The notes beneath the pieces were generated by a model. It saw only the letters and a program-made list of their open reading frames with translations, was not told the origin of the DNA and did no database searches. This document shows, piece after piece, positions 51,841-63,402 of a stretch of 64,000 nucleotides of DNA (its first letter is position 1; every line of letters begins with the position of its first letter). The position numbers were made by a program, and so were the translations under genes. This stretch comes from Nephrocerus scutellatus (Eukaryota; Arthropoda; Insecta; Diptera; Pipunculidae). The stretch spans positions 20,351,277 through 20,415,276 of the forward strand of contig OX352761.1 of assembly GCA_947095585.1 (NCBI GenBank), read 5' to 3'.

Positions 51841-52440
51841 TAGAACAATTCCGTCTCCTCAAACCTTCCTTCTTTACCCGGGCTTGGCACATGCATGTAA
51901 CGATCGTAATAAGGCAGAGTTGTACCGACCCATAACACTAACATCTATTCTTTCCAAAATCATGGAAACACTGATCAATTCTCAGCTCATGAAATATTAT
52001 AAAACTAAAGAAATCCTTTTCTACTGGTGATTTGATGGCACTCACTGAACAGTGGAAGTAGTCTTTTCATCAATTTTGCGAAAGCATAGTCGTTTCACTT
52101 GATATTTCCAAGACATTTGACATAGTTTTGCACCGAGCTCTTTTAATCAATATGCTTGCTTATAGAATCGATGAAAAACTGCTTCATTGGATTAGAACAT
52201 ATCTTTTGAACCGCTCAATCCAAGTTGTTTTGGATGGTTTCAAATCTGAAATTCATAGCATAAGTGCAGGCGTTCCCCAGGACTCTGTTTTTTCAACAAC
52301 ACTCTTTGTGATTTTTATTAATGATCTCTTATCTGTTACTTCTATTCCAATTCACTCTTTAGTCGATGACAGCACCCTCAGCTTATCATAAAAATTTGAG
52401 GAACGTCCTTCCTCGGTTCCTCCTGTCATGAAGAATTCAA
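51841..52440 (+). mobile_element. Jockey/R1-like reverse transcriptase relic
   Basis: Plus strand: YRPITLTSILSKIMETLINS (51930-51990), then after damage HRALLINMLAYRIDEKLLHW, RTYLLNRSIQVVLDGF, SAGVPQDSVFSTTLFVIFIN and the active-site region HSLVDDSTLSLS, where YADD has become LVDD. Q and G of GVPQG are partly changed. It is truncated at both ends and dead. Closely related fragments lie at 57730-58740 (-) and 61730-62745 (+). Confidence 0.8.
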
Positions 52441-52544
52441 ACAATTGCTCGTTAAACTTTGAAGTGGACAGCATAACAGAGCGTAATTGAAAAATAAATT
52501 GGATCCATAAAATGGAAATATTTCTTCTTTGTTAGGGGGTTAAT

Positions 52545-53082
52545 TGGTATCATATAAAAGGCAACAAAAATACCTTCCGTGCTATAAAAAATTGGGTCCA
52601 ATCCCCCCTCGACAGCGTTAGAGCCATCAAATGACTTTCAATTTAAAGTTCAGAAGGGGGCGTGTGAATAGTGGGCGGGACTAAATATTGGTATCAGCTG
52701 AAAGGTGATAATTACTTCTACACGGCCGTACTTTTGTTATGTGCGTGCGCCAGCTAAAACGTAAGTTTGATTAAGTTGTACCTGCTTCATGTGGTTTTTC
52801 ATATAATTGAGTGAAATATCATATGATTGAGTTGTTCCCATATAAAAACAGGTATGTGTAACAATTAATTGGTATCATATGAAAGGTAATAAAAATACCT
52901 TCCGTCCTATGAAAAATTGGGTCAACTGAAAGGTGAAGATTACTTCTACACAGCCGTACTTTTGTTATGTGCGTGCGCCAGCTAAAACGGAAGTTTGATC
53001 AAGATGTACCTGCTTCATGTGGTTTTTTATATAGTTGAGTGAAATATCATATGATTGAGTTTTTCCCATACAAAAACATGTG
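52545..53082 (+). repeat. Imperfect tandem duplication (~220-310 bp units)
   Basis: TTAATTGGTATCATATAAAA GGCAACAAAAATACCTTCCG and CTTTTGTTATGTGCGTGCGC CAGCTAAAACG occur in both units (from 52545 and 52865). The first unit has about 95 bp extra (52609-52700) with CGTGTGAATAGTGGGCGGGA. Non-coding. Confidence 0.7.
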
Positions 53083-53129
53083 TTATATAGCAAAGTGCAT
53101 TATAGGTTTTATGCGGTTAGGGCTTTCGG

Positions 53130-53402
53130 ACACTGAAACTAAACAGAGTGCTAAACTTTTTGAGTTATTTGCATAAAATCGAAAAACTGTCACTTCCGAT
53201 TGTCAGATTTTTGTCAAAATCATCTCACAATTTATGTAAAAAACTTAAATATAAGTTTTCTTCCCAATAAGTTGAGCCGTCTGGGTTGTAGAGTGGACAC
53301 AGACAGACAGACCTTTATTTATTTTCGCCTTTTCTGACTCAAAAGATACCGAAATGGGTAAATCTGCAAAAATCCCGAGTTCGAAAATTTTCATGATTAC
53401 TA
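53130..53402. repeat. Solo arm of the palindromic element
   Basis: It matches the right arm of the 8111-9108 element in the same orientation (ACTTTTTGAGTTATTTGCAT, AACTGTCACTTCCG, CATGATTACTAT at the end). It also shows the site without the SINE. Confidence 0.75.
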
Positions 53403-54303
53403 TACTTCCATTTACTATGTAAAAGAAGGTTAAAGTCAATACTTTAAAATTTCTTAGTAAAAGTAAAAGATTATTCACACTAAAAAATACTTTTACTTAC
53501 AAGGTAATTATTTTTTTATTTAATTCAGCCATAAGCTTTTTTTAGAAGTGAAATAATGCTATTCTACCTTTAGTTAGAAACTTCATCACCAGAGTTGATT
53601 TTAATTCTCAATTTGCCTTTTCATTGTTCAAGTCGTTGCTTTTTTATTTATTTTAAAGGAAGTGATTAGTTGTGGAAATAATATGTATCAGTAATGTTTA
53701 TAAGATCCGATTTTTTACTTCATATTACCATCCCAATTTTTGTATACTTATTGTCATGTTATGATGTTTTATTTTTTTTGTTTCTTTTATTTTTGTTCAA
53801 ATAAATTAGCACAAACTGTTTTTATTCTTTTAATTTTATTTTGTGAAAATATATATATCGACGGAAAAGGTGTCACAGAACTTTACAATTGTTGTTAATT
53901 TTATAGGGAACGCCAAATCCTATTCCTATTCCTGTACCAATAAAATTCGTATATTTTTTCACAGAAATATTTGAAAATTATGTTCATTTTAGCAGACCGA
54001 TACAGATTTTCTTACGGCTACAGTCAAGGCTGACCCTTACTTTTTTGCAAATCGACTGCTTCGAGTCTTGAATGTCAAAGTTTCAAATACCAACACGAAC
54101 CCGAATCCCAAACAACTGAAAATCAGCTGAGCCAAAACGCTGATCAATCATCTAATGAATTGAGAAGGTAAAAACCTAAGCCTAAACTAAAAAGGAAAAG
54201 GTGCATATTAAACGTGCGTGAAAATCTTAAATCAAAAACTAACAGTTCCTCAATTTCATAGTGAAGTTAAAAAAAATCACATATCAAAACAATAAATTAC
54301 TAT
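53403..54303. other. Intergenic upstream of e(y)2
   Basis: Bases 53910-53950 share CCAAATCCTATTCCTATTCC TGTACCAATAAAAT with the end of the block at 20380-20425. No other feature stands out. The e(y)2 promoter should lie near 54000-54250 but no TATA/initiator pair is clear. Confidence 0.4.
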
Positions 54304-54312
54304 ATGACCTCA

Positions 54313-54661
54313 ATGACGCTAACGAAAACAGTTGACCAAGCAACAATTCTAAGCGGTGACCGGTCAAAGTAAATATATAATATTATAGTAAAGTAAAAAA
54401 GATTTGTTTACTAGTAAACTGTTTTTTAAACATAGGCTTAAAGATCTTCTTTGTAACCGTCTTACTGAGTGCGGTTGGAGGGATCAAGTACGTCTTATGT
54501 GCCGGAACGTCATTAAGGAGAAAGGTAACACAATCAAAGTCGAGCAAATGGTTGAGGAAGTTACGCCTGGAGCCCGGGCAATAGTTCCTGATACGGTTAA
54601 AAAGGAGCTACTAATGAAAATTAAATCAATTTTGGCTACACAAGAGGGCATAGATATGTAA
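54313..54661 (+). CDS. e(y)2: e(y)2/ENY2 transcription and mRNA export factor, 93 aa
   Basis: Exons 54313-54368 and 54436-54661 (67-bp intron). The spliced protein reads [19 protein letters not shown], then [50 protein letters not shown] and [12 protein letters not shown]. This is the small all-helical ENY2 family (usually about 95-105 aa), a subunit of the SAGA deubiquitinase module and of the TREX-2 export complex in the nucleus. An in-frame ATG at 54304 would add three residues. I prefer 54313 because it leaves five residues before TVDQ, as I recall for the Drosophila protein. An unspliced reading from 54404 would replace the true N-terminus with intron sequence. It is convergent with the laccase gene. 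Confidence 0.92.
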
Positions 54662-55272
54662 CTATAAATATTTGCCTGGAGTTGTTTGAAAATAGCTGAA
54701 TACTGCTGACTTTAATTTGAATACTGACTTGCTTGTTTTAAGAAAGTACATACGTACTAGCATACTAATTGTAATAATTTTGAAATGACGAAAATGATAA
54801 CGATGAAAATTAAATGAGAATGTTGCTACTTACACAAGATTCGAGTTTTAGTGTTTTTGAAGACAAGAAATGTTTTCGTTTATCTAATTTTACAGGCCAG
54901 ATTTTCAGGCAAATTAAGTATTTTGAGTTCTGTTTTTTTGTTAACTTCTATTTATTGCATTTAGGTAAACAATCTTGGAATAAATAGCAATGTTGATGGT
55001 ACTTTTAACTTGTAATTGGAAACATGTAAGGAAAAAGGAAATCAGCTAGCTATTATTTAAATAAATATAAATTGTCATCTTGGATAAAATCACACAAATT
55101 TTGAGGCACCATGACCTATGTGACATGTCTATTAAAGATTTATAGATCTCTTTCAAGTCTTATCATCGTATAGGGTCAGACGCCTGTAAAGCCAAAACAA
55201 TTTGCTTGTTATATACAGAAATCAACAGCATAAAAATGCAGAGTTTTGATTAAAATGTACACTATATTTCTT
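54662..55272. other. Space between two convergent genes
   Basis: It holds the 3' UTRs of e(y)2 and of the laccase gene. I see no further feature. Confidence 0.5.
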
Positions 55273-58200
55273 TTAAATTCCACAATTGGTGACCGGCGTC
55301 GGTTTCATCTGATAATGTTCACCAACTTGTAATATCGCCATCATTCCATCTTCGGAGTGCCGGTGAATGTGACAATGAAACATCCAAAAACCTGGATTGT
55401 CAGCTTTAAAGCGGAGGATTGCATATCCATGGCCGGGCACCTGAACTGTGTCCTTAATGGGTGCACGATCATGTCGTCTGAATAACGGATATTTTTTATC
55501 AATTTGTTCGATCTGAAAACGGCAATGATAACAAATACAATTTTAAAAACAATATGTAAAGGATGAAGCTGATTGAGTGTTAGAGTGTTATGGATTAAAA
55601 TTATTGTTGTTGCGCAATTAAAGAGTTTAAATGCAATATGTACGAATGGGTTGGACCGCTGGTTCAATGAACCCTATCTACTTTGATTTTTTTTTCTCAA
55701 AAAACCATGTTTTTTATGAATATTCTAAAAATAGCGCTGAGCATTCGAGTTCGCCACCGCTCATATATAAATTTGAAAGTATGTTTGTTTGTTGGTTTGT
55801 TTGTCCTTTATACAAATCCGCACCGTTGATCATATCAATCCGATTTTTTAGGATGCTTCACTGATGCGTGGATGGAACCGTAAGCATATTTTCGTCAGAC
55901 AAAAACCACCTGTGACGTGACAACGGCTCACTCTACATGGAATTAGGGGTACATCGTACATGTTCAAAAAGTTCAATGTTAAATGTACCACTGTTATGAG
56001 ATACTGTTATGTGACACTGTTATGTCCCTTGTTGTTATATAGGGTGTCCCAACAAGAGCGCCCGATTTACGTTACGTTATTCAAAATTTCAACAAAAGAA
56101 TAACCCTGTGCCAGAGGTTTCGTGGTGGCCAGAGGTTTCGTGGTGGCCATTTGCCTGATGTTGTATTGCACGTTTAGTCGGAACTATTTTTCTTTATGTT
56201 GAAACAAAAATGTTTGCTTAATTCAAAAATAAATGTGTTTTTTTCTTTAAAATTAAATCCGGTGCTCTTGTTGGGACACACTTAAATCCGGCGCTCTTGT
56301 TGGGACACACTTTACTTTTCTGAGATACTGTTATTTACAGCGTTTTCGATTTGCTGGATACAGTGGAGGTTTGGTGTCCCATTTCGACAGCATTCTCGAC
56401 GAAAACCAGAGAACGCTGTAGAAATGAGACACCAAACTTTCACTTTATCCAGCAAACCGAAAGCGCTATTATAAATACTATACTCTAGGTTCAACTTGAC
56501 AGCAGATAACATTTGCTTTGAATGTTTGTAAACTAAATTGCAAAAAACAGGATACTGTGTCTGTGGTGTTTAGAAAGTGAAAAAACAATGCTACTGGTAT
56601 GTTTAACGAAAAATGGAGCATACAACTAACCAGTTGCAAACGTCATTGCTAACATTACAATCAAGTTACATAACATAAAGAGGAACAGCGTTTCCGATTT
56701 GCTGGGTACAGTGACGGTTTGGTGTCCCATTTCGACAGCGTTCTCGACGAAAACCAGAGAACGCTGTAAAAATGAATCACCAAACCTTCACTGTACCCAG
56801 CAAATCGAAAGCGCTGTAAGAGAACTAAACAACATTCGGATGGATGCTTGATTCTTAAATAATTGAATTGAATTAAAAGATTTCAAATGAGAAATTACTT
56901 TATAACAACATAAATTGCGTAGCTGTAAAAACTAGATATTTAAAGCTCTAAACTTAAATTTAAGTTAAATGTATGTACTTAAAACTTAGATAAAATTAAA
57001 TAAAAATAATAAAAAATAAACAGTGCATTGTGAGTAAACGTTGTCACGCTCGCGGCTGTGTAGACGACACCGCCTAGGCCTACCATTTTTGTTTGTTATT
57101 ATTTGCGTAAAGGGTTTCGCACTGTTGGCGTTAAGGTAAAGAAGATGTCTGTGCGCTTGTGTCTTAAATGCATCTGGATTGTAAAAATGTGGAAATATAT
57201 AGCTTGGCAAAGCATTCCACATACGTGTTGTACGGCTGAATCTCTGAACTAAGCTGTACGTCCAAAGATGTGCTTGAGGATAAACTAATAAGCATTTAGA
57301 GCGGAACGAGTATTACGGTTGAATTCTGTGAGAGGTGGCGTGATACTGGCTATTTTTCTTGAGCACCAGAGGTTTCGTGGTGGCCATTTGCCTGATGTTG
57401 TATTTCACGTTTAGTCGGAACTATTTTTCTTTATGTTGAAACAAAAATGTTTGCTTAATTCAAAAATAAATGTGTTTTTTTCTTTAAAATTAAATCCGGT
57501 GCTCTTGTTGGGACACACTTAAATCCGGCGCTCTTGTTGGGACACACTTTACTTTTCTGAGATACTGTTATTTACAGCGTTTTCGATTTGCTGGATACAG
57601 TGGAGGTTTGGTGTCCCATTTCGACAGCATTCTCGACGAAAACCAGAGAACGCTGTAGAAATGAGACACCAAACTTTCACTTTATCCAGCAAACCGAAAG
57701 CGCTATTATAAATACTATACTCTAGGTCCGATAGCGATAAAATAGTGCCAAGCAGGAAAGTTCCTTTGGTCTTCAAGCGAATCTATTGACTACGCAATGG
57801 TTTTTGTCATCGATCTTTAATCTTTAACGCTCGCTTTTGTATTCTATCTAGCAGATGCAAGGTAGTCTTAGGCGCACCTGACCAGATATGATAATTTACT
57901 CAAATTTGTGGCGAATAAACGCCATGTAGAAATTTCTTGCATCTTGATAAGAAACCCAAACATCTCGCAGCAATTTTAGCGCCGGTTAATATCATTCCAT
58001 TAACTTGCAAACATTATTTTGCATAAGAGAGCTCGGTGCCAAACTCAGTCAAATGCCTTAGAAATATCGAGTACAAGAGCTTTGCTTTCACCAAATTGAT
58101 GCAAAGACCGGTTGCACTATTCGGTGAGATATGCCACCAATTTACCAGTAGAACGTTGCCCGCGAAATCTGTACTGCCAGTCACTAAGTCACTGATAATT

Positions 58201-61035
58201 AAGCAGCCTTTCTATGAACTTGAAAAGAATAGAAGTAAGTGCCATGGGTCGGTACGAGGAAGGAAACGACGTCTCCCCTTTTTTTGGGTATAGGCTGGAC
58301 AAAAGCTCTTTTCCAACTTCTCGGGAAGAGCCCAGAAGAATAGGATAGATGGAAAAACTACCTTATAGTAATGCCAGCTTCAGAACTAATAGGGAAATAC
58401 CAACTAGCCCAGCGGATTTGGTAGTTTTGACATCGTTTATAGCTCTAGCAGCTAGACGAGTATGAATATAAATCTGTCTCATAGAGTGTTTAATACTCGG
58501 AGATTCATGCGATAACAATGCACAATATGCAAGCGTAGAGCTAGATGAAAAATGCGAAGCAATAATATTGGCCTTGTCCTTGGAGCTGACAACTAGAGTG
58601 TCATTAGAAATGAGCAGATTAAATATCGAGGTATCGAAAATTCCAGATACCTGGGTTTCACCAAAGAGTATAGAGATATCAACAGGAAGGAAGTAGAACA
58701 AAAACGTTTATACAAAAAGGAATAGGTTCCGCAATTCAAATCGGCTGTACACTCAGTTGTGTGAGTGCATTCACACTGCTTAGCAGCTTAACTTCAAAAG
58801 AAAGAATTTTAGTAGTACTTCGTGTGTCGTTGTGTGCACGGCGCACCAACCGTTCGCTGTGGTCTGTGGCGGCTATGTTTTCACCACTAAATGTGGAATT
58901 TCACGACAAAATCGAATCTTTAATTAGAGAATTTACAAGACGGGTTATTGAAATAAGTCGTTGATACGGAATTCGCTCGATAATTCGACAAAAATACCCT
59001 GTTCAATTTTGTCATAATTTCTGGAACATTCGTGTTCTATTTCGCAATAGGAAGTGTTCGTTGTCCATGGACAAGCATTTTATTCATGTAAAATGCAATA
59101 TTTTAGGAAACCACTGATGCAATGTTATGAGTATGAGGCTCTGCATGGATGGACAATACTAAAAAATAGGTTTCAAATAGGCTGCAAATTTATTTATTAT
59201 CACAGAACTACACAAAATTTTGCATTCAATTGCGCTCACTACATCAACACATCCACACACAATAAAATTAAATAAATAAGTACAGTACAAATAATATTTT
59301 ATATTGGATATTTAAATTTATGTAAATTCTTATTTTGTGTAATCTTAATTTAAGCAATAAGCAAACATGCTCGTATATAAAAAAAAAACTACAGTCGCAA
59401 TATGTTTTGGATTCAAAAATAGACTTACCTTCCAAATATTAGTCGGTCCTAGTTTTCCAGTACCAGCTACGCGAAAATGGTATCCATGTGTATGAAACGG
59501 ATGACCCGTTGGGGAAGTAACTGCAATCACTAACTCAACAAAAGCATTGGCTGGCACCTTAACCACATTTGTGCACTTGCAATTGGTGTTGAGGCAATCC
59601 CTACCCTCGTTCGCTAGCGTTGTCTTATTGCATAGCATACTGTCAATGTTTAAGTAACGGGACTGCAACAGGGACAAAGTCGGCATCTTAAATGATATAT
59701 TATCCTGCTGAAGACTGAATTCGCCATTTTTAAAATAAACACCCAGGCGTACGTAAACAGTTAAGAATGGTGTGTACTCCTGCCATTCAACTGGTTTAAT
59801 GGCCGATGTATCGAGAATTGTAATTTTGTTCGGATCTCCACTTGGTGGTTCGTCAATTGGGTTAAGAACTCTACCAGTGGGTTCGTAACTGTACGACAAT
59901 AGACTGTTTGGCATCTCATATTGACTGGCGCCCTTGTAGTGAAGGACTGCTTCTTGGATCATTTCCTGAGCAGCACAAAAGCCGTAACTTTTGACACGAA
60001 TCCAATAGTTGTCGACTATTTCGCGTGCTTCCAGAATAAAGTCATATCGTTCAGCAGCTAATAATACAATCGAATTTGCAACAATGGGCTCTAAGTCACT
60101 ACCGTCCGACGATATCACAATTAAGTCATGATTATCCACCGATAGTTTTATCGGACAATTGGCTATACCGTTATAAATTATACGAAATAAATATCGTCGG
60201 CCATAAACGACGGTAAACGTTTCATAAAGCGTTGGAACATTCTCACATGTATCGTTTGTACGTGGTGAAATATTACGTCCCTTTCCATTGATTAGAATAT
60301 TCTTTGGATTTTTCGCATCCAAATTATGTACCCAATCCTGCAGCATTATTGTGTATTCGTAATCATACCTATGTGCGTGCGGGTTGTGAAATTTCGGCCG
60401 CCTTACAATCAGTGGACCAGCTAAACCAAATGCACGCTGATTAAGACTGTGACTGTGCCACCAATTGCTGCCCGTATGATCTGCTTCGAATTTATAGCGG
60501 AACAACTGCCCCGGATATATTGGATATTGTGTGACAAATGGCGAACCATCCATGTGCGGAGTTTCTTTCATACGAATTCCATGCCAATGAATGCTTGTTT
60601 CTTCTCTGAGATTGTTTTGCACATCGGCAACAATTGTGTCGCCCACGCATACTTCGATCGCTTGACCCGGAAGTTGCCCATTTACAACTATTACGTTGGT
60701 ATTAACGCCGTCAGCGTAGATGCAATCATATGGATATGAAGAGCCTGATCGAAATACCTCATCGTACTCACTGTGTGGATGCATTAACCTTGCTATGCTT
60801 CTGTTCTGATTATATCTTGACTTTATTGTTTCTATGTATTTCCAACAGGATGGTGCCATTGTTTGATCGTAGTGTACAACCATGTGATAGTAGCACGTCA
60901 TTGGTTGTCTATAGATGCATTCACGCTTACAAGGATGTGCAATGGAAGACCCCTTTGTGGTTCTCAAGAGATCTTCGTAAACCTGTCGCATATACCGAAC
61001 GTTATCCCATGCTGTGTTGTTGTAAGGATGGTTAT
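55273..61035 (-). CDS. Laccase-type multicopper oxidase, 3' part of gene
   Basis: Two coding exons on the minus strand: 61035-59429 and 55512-55273, phase 0 at their junction (NIWK then IEQIDKKYPLF). The acceptor TATAG at 61036 shows that the 5' exons, with the signal peptide, lie beyond or were not found. The exon begins inside a codon and encodes NHPYNNTAWDNVRYMRQVYE. The cysteine-rich N-terminal block typical of insect laccases follows (HPCKRECIYRQPMTCYYH), then three cupredoxin domains. All copper motifs are present: HWHG (60578-60589), HSH (about 60450), HPFHTHGYHF (about 59485-59510) and HCHIHRHSEDGM (55350-55390). The last has methionine at the axial type 1 position. Such enzymes oxidise phenols or ferrous iron outside the cell. 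The exact paralog is not resolved. The 3.9-kb intron (55513-59428) is packed with MITEs and a LINE. About 614 residues are in the window. Confidence 0.93.
56041..56310. mobile_element. MITE family A copy with doubled right end
   Basis: The left end AGGGTGTCCCAACAAGAGCG (56041-56060) pairs with two successive right ends, each GCTCTTGTTGGGACACAC (ending about 56281 and 56310). The internal sequence differs from the copy at 3003-3229, except at the ends. It lies in the laccase intron. Confidence 0.7.
56129..56490. repeat. 362-bp composite block, copy 1
   Basis: It contains a piece of MITE family A and one 131-bp palindrome. It is nearly identical to 57365-57727 in the same orientation. The left edge is a doubled CCAGAGGTTTCGTGGTGG. 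Confidence 0.85.
56338..56468. mobile_element. 131-bp palindromic MITE (family E), copy 1
   Basis: CAGCGTTTTCGATTTGCTGG pairs with CCAGCAAACCGAAAGCGCTA. The inner part GGTTTGGTGTCCCATTTC pairs with GAAATGAGACACCAAAC. Its CAGCG end resembles hAT-type ends. No clear target duplication. Confidence 0.8.
56686..56816. mobile_element. 131-bp palindromic MITE (family E), copy 2
   Basis: Same length as the other two copies and the best preserved ends: CAGCGTTTCCGATTTGCTGG and CCAGCAAATCGAAAGCGCTG. Inner match GGTTTGGTGTCCC. Confidence 0.85.
57365..57727. repeat. 363-bp composite block, copy 2
   Basis: Second copy of 56129-56490, about 1237 bp away, sitting inside the LINE relic. The few differences include GTATTTCACG against GTATTGCACG. 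Confidence 0.85.
57575..57705. mobile_element. 131-bp palindromic MITE (family E), copy 3
   Basis: Part of composite block copy 2 and identical in the parts I compared to the palindrome at 56338-56468. Confidence 0.8.
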
Positions 61036-61394
61036 CTATAAAAAAAACTAATGAGAATTGGGTATTTCAAGGTAAATAAAATTATATAAAAAAGTGCTTT
61101 TGTTAAAGCATTTTTAATATTGTCATAAACCTCAAATGCTTGGCAAGGTTCTTTTAAATTTTGTGCTTTTTTTAAGCCACAAATATTTTAGATTTCCATA
61201 TAACACATTCCAGCAATTTTTATTTATTTTATAACAGTTCTAGTTGCTCCAGATCTACCACCTATTTTATTTTCTACCTTCAATAAAAGGATTTTTTTTA
61301 AAATTTTTTTTTTATAATTTTATTTTATACTTTTTAGTTTTTAATGAAATATGTATATAAAATTTCAAAATTATTCAGATGGGATGGTAAAATG
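61036..61394. other. Laccase intron, AT-rich
   Basis: Sequence upstream (on the minus strand) of the laccase exon. Apart from the acceptor polypyrimidine tract nothing is recognised. Confidence 0.5.
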
Positions 61395-61675
61395 GAGACA
61401 CACACAGATCCCCCAAAATAATCTGAAAAGACTTCCAAAAGACCTCGGAAGGACCCACAAAGGGTGATCTAAAAAACGCCTCAAGACCACCTAGAGCCCC
61501 CTCAAGACCACCCTCAAAATCACCCCCTTAATACCCCCAAAAAACCGTCGTAAGACTCTACTCAAGACATCCCATAATACCCTCAAGATCCTTTCAAGAC
61601 CACCTTAGCACCTAAGAACCCTCTCAAGACCCCACCAAAGGTCCTCACAAAACCCCCTCGCCCCCCCCCCCCTAA
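61395..61675 (+). repeat. C-rich degenerate array (CTCAAGACCACC), left part
   Basis: Degenerate 10-15-bp units such as CCCTCAAGACCACC run through this segment and end in a poly-C run near 61660-61672. The plus strand has very little G. It continues after the LINE piece at 62750-62985. Confidence 0.7.
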
Positions 61676-61729
61676 AAACTAAATAAAGACTCCCGCTCAC
61701 TCAGCTTGTGAATGAGCCCACTCGGACTC

Positions 61730-62745
61730 TAATACCCTTGACTTGTTTCTTACCTCTCTTCCAAACAAATACACGGTCAGTGTAACATCACTTCTAGGCT
61801 CTTCAGACCATTGTGTAGTATCAGCTAATTTCTCTGTGTCAAACTACACAGTTAAAGAGAAAACTCCTAAAAGAAAAGTAAAGCCTCAATGAATTCTTTA
61901 GAAGCATTAACTGGCCACTTAATACCAATAGTGGTGTGGATGCCATTTCTGATACGATCACAAACATAATTCTCGAGGGTATGAAACAGTTTATCCCTTC
62001 CAGGATAAAGTGTATAATACCGAAGGAAAATGCTTGGTATGATTTAAGCTGCAAAGAGGCTACTAGGAGCCTAGGAGCCTAGTAGAGGAGGATGTATGCT
62101 TTCGGTTATATTAAGAAAACCCCACTGTGGAAAACCGAACCAAATTTAGACGAATCAGAAATGATTGCAATGCCTACCTTTGGCGAGTCCAATTCGACTA
62201 TGACCAGAAACAGAGACAAAAAATACTGCAATGTCCGAAAGGACATTTTTGGTCATTCGTAAAACGAATTAAAAACACTGCCTCATCTTCAATCCCAACG
62301 CTCATTCCCAATGACATTCCAACTCTGCCAGCTCTATAGACAAGGCCAATCTGTTTGCTTCAGATTTTGCAGCTAACTCTACACTACCTCATAGCACCTT
62401 ATCGCCGTCTGTGCTTGCGAAAGTCGAATCCTCTATGGGACTGATTTACTTTCGTACTCGGTAAGTGGCTAGAGTACTAAATTATCTCAACATTCATAAA
62501 TCTGCTGGGCCTGATGGTATTCCCGCTATAGTTTTAAAGGGGTACTCTTCAACGTTGGTATTGCCAAGGCGCAGTTTTTTCCATTTCTCTTATTCTTCTG
62601 AAGTCGTTTCAAGGAATTGGAAAACAGCGTTTATCTAGCCTGTTCCTGAAATAGGCGAACCGTCATCTCTTTCCTCCTTCCGACCCATTGCGCTAACATC
62701 CATACTTGCCAAACGTTCATGGAAACGTTGATCAATCGTAAGCTT
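61730..62745 (+). mobile_element. LINE relic: endonuclease end to RT start
   Basis: Plus strand blocks in order: SSDHCVVS-like end of the APE endonuclease (61793-61835), INWPLNTNSGVDAISDTITN (61907-61967), KQFIPSRIKCIIPKENAWYD (61985-62043), NRTKFRRIRNDCNAYLWRVQ and QKILQCPKGHFWSFVKRIKN (62130-62275), INKSAGPDGIPA-type residues (62492-62530) and ALTSILAK (62690-62715). Stops and frameshifts are frequent. Both ends are missing, and C-rich array flanks both sides. Confidence 0.8.
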
Positions 62746-62749
62746 ATGC

Positions 62750-62985
62750 TTATGCCATCAAGACCAACCTCAAGACCCTTCAGGAACCCCCTAAAGACCC
62801 CCCAAGACCACCCTCAAGACCGCCTCAAGTAACACCATAAAACTCCCTTAATATCATCTCAAGACGTTCTCAAAACTACCTCAAAAGCCAATCAATATCC
62901 CACTAGAAACCCTCTTTAAACCCTCTCAAGTCCCCTCTAGACCCATCTCAAGACCCACAAGACCCCCCGAAAAGTCCTACCCCAA
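62750..62985 (+). repeat. C-rich degenerate array, right part
   Basis: Continuation of the array at 61395-61675 with units such as CCTCAAGACCCTTCAGG and CCCCAAGACCACCCTCAAGA. Confidence 0.7.
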
Positions 62986-63109
62986 AAATGCGTACGACAC
63001 TGACTTACAGATTTGTAATGAAAAATGACATATAAGCAGAAAGACAGACAGCCACAGACAAGTTAATATCAAAGCATTTAATATGAGGTTTAATGACGTT
63101 GATAAGTAT

Positions 63110-63402
63110 TTAGACATTAAATGACAATGTACATAATAGAATTAAAGCGCACAACGCACTCAGAACACAGTCATAGTATGAAATAATTTGATGCCGGGAA
63201 AAAAAATGTGTATGGAAGCCCCCCGACCCCGGGGCATTATCACTCTAAAATTAATATATAATTAATAGAAAGTATTGTCATGAGAAATACACATGTGTGC
63301 AAAGTTCGAATAAAATCGGACTTTAGGAAGTGTGTTAAAAATTGATCACAAGATTCTGCCCACCAGCCAGCCAGCCACGGGCACGCGAAGTTAATATAGA
63401 GA
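63110..63402 (+). repeat. Interspersed repeat, copy 2 (uninterrupted)
   Basis: It matches 2888-3450 without the MITE: GCGCACAACGCACTCAGAAC ACAGTCATAGTATG, GATGCCGGGAAAAAAAATG, CCCCCCGACCCCGGGGCATT and CCAGCCAGCCACGGGCACGC GAAG. It provides the empty site for the MITE at 3003-3229. Confidence 0.75.

Larger units (their letters stand above)
56985..58740 (-). mobile_element. Jockey/R1-like LINE relic in laccase intron
   Basis: Minus strand in order: TLVVSSKDKANIIASHFSSS (58600-58540), NDVKTTKSAG (58430-58390), YRPMALTSI (58255-58215), a KAFD.VWHRALLCKI-like stretch near 58060-58020, and far downstream RMWNALPSYIFPHFYNPDAF then KTQAHRHLLYLNANSAKPF (57230-57110). The order is that of an ORF2 from linker to C-terminus. 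The relic is broken by the composite block at 57365-57727. It has the same orientation as the host gene. Confidence 0.75.

Noticed and set aside
58761..58964. 67-codon plus-strand ORF in the laccase intron
   Set aside because: No recognisable domain; probably repeat-derived or chance.
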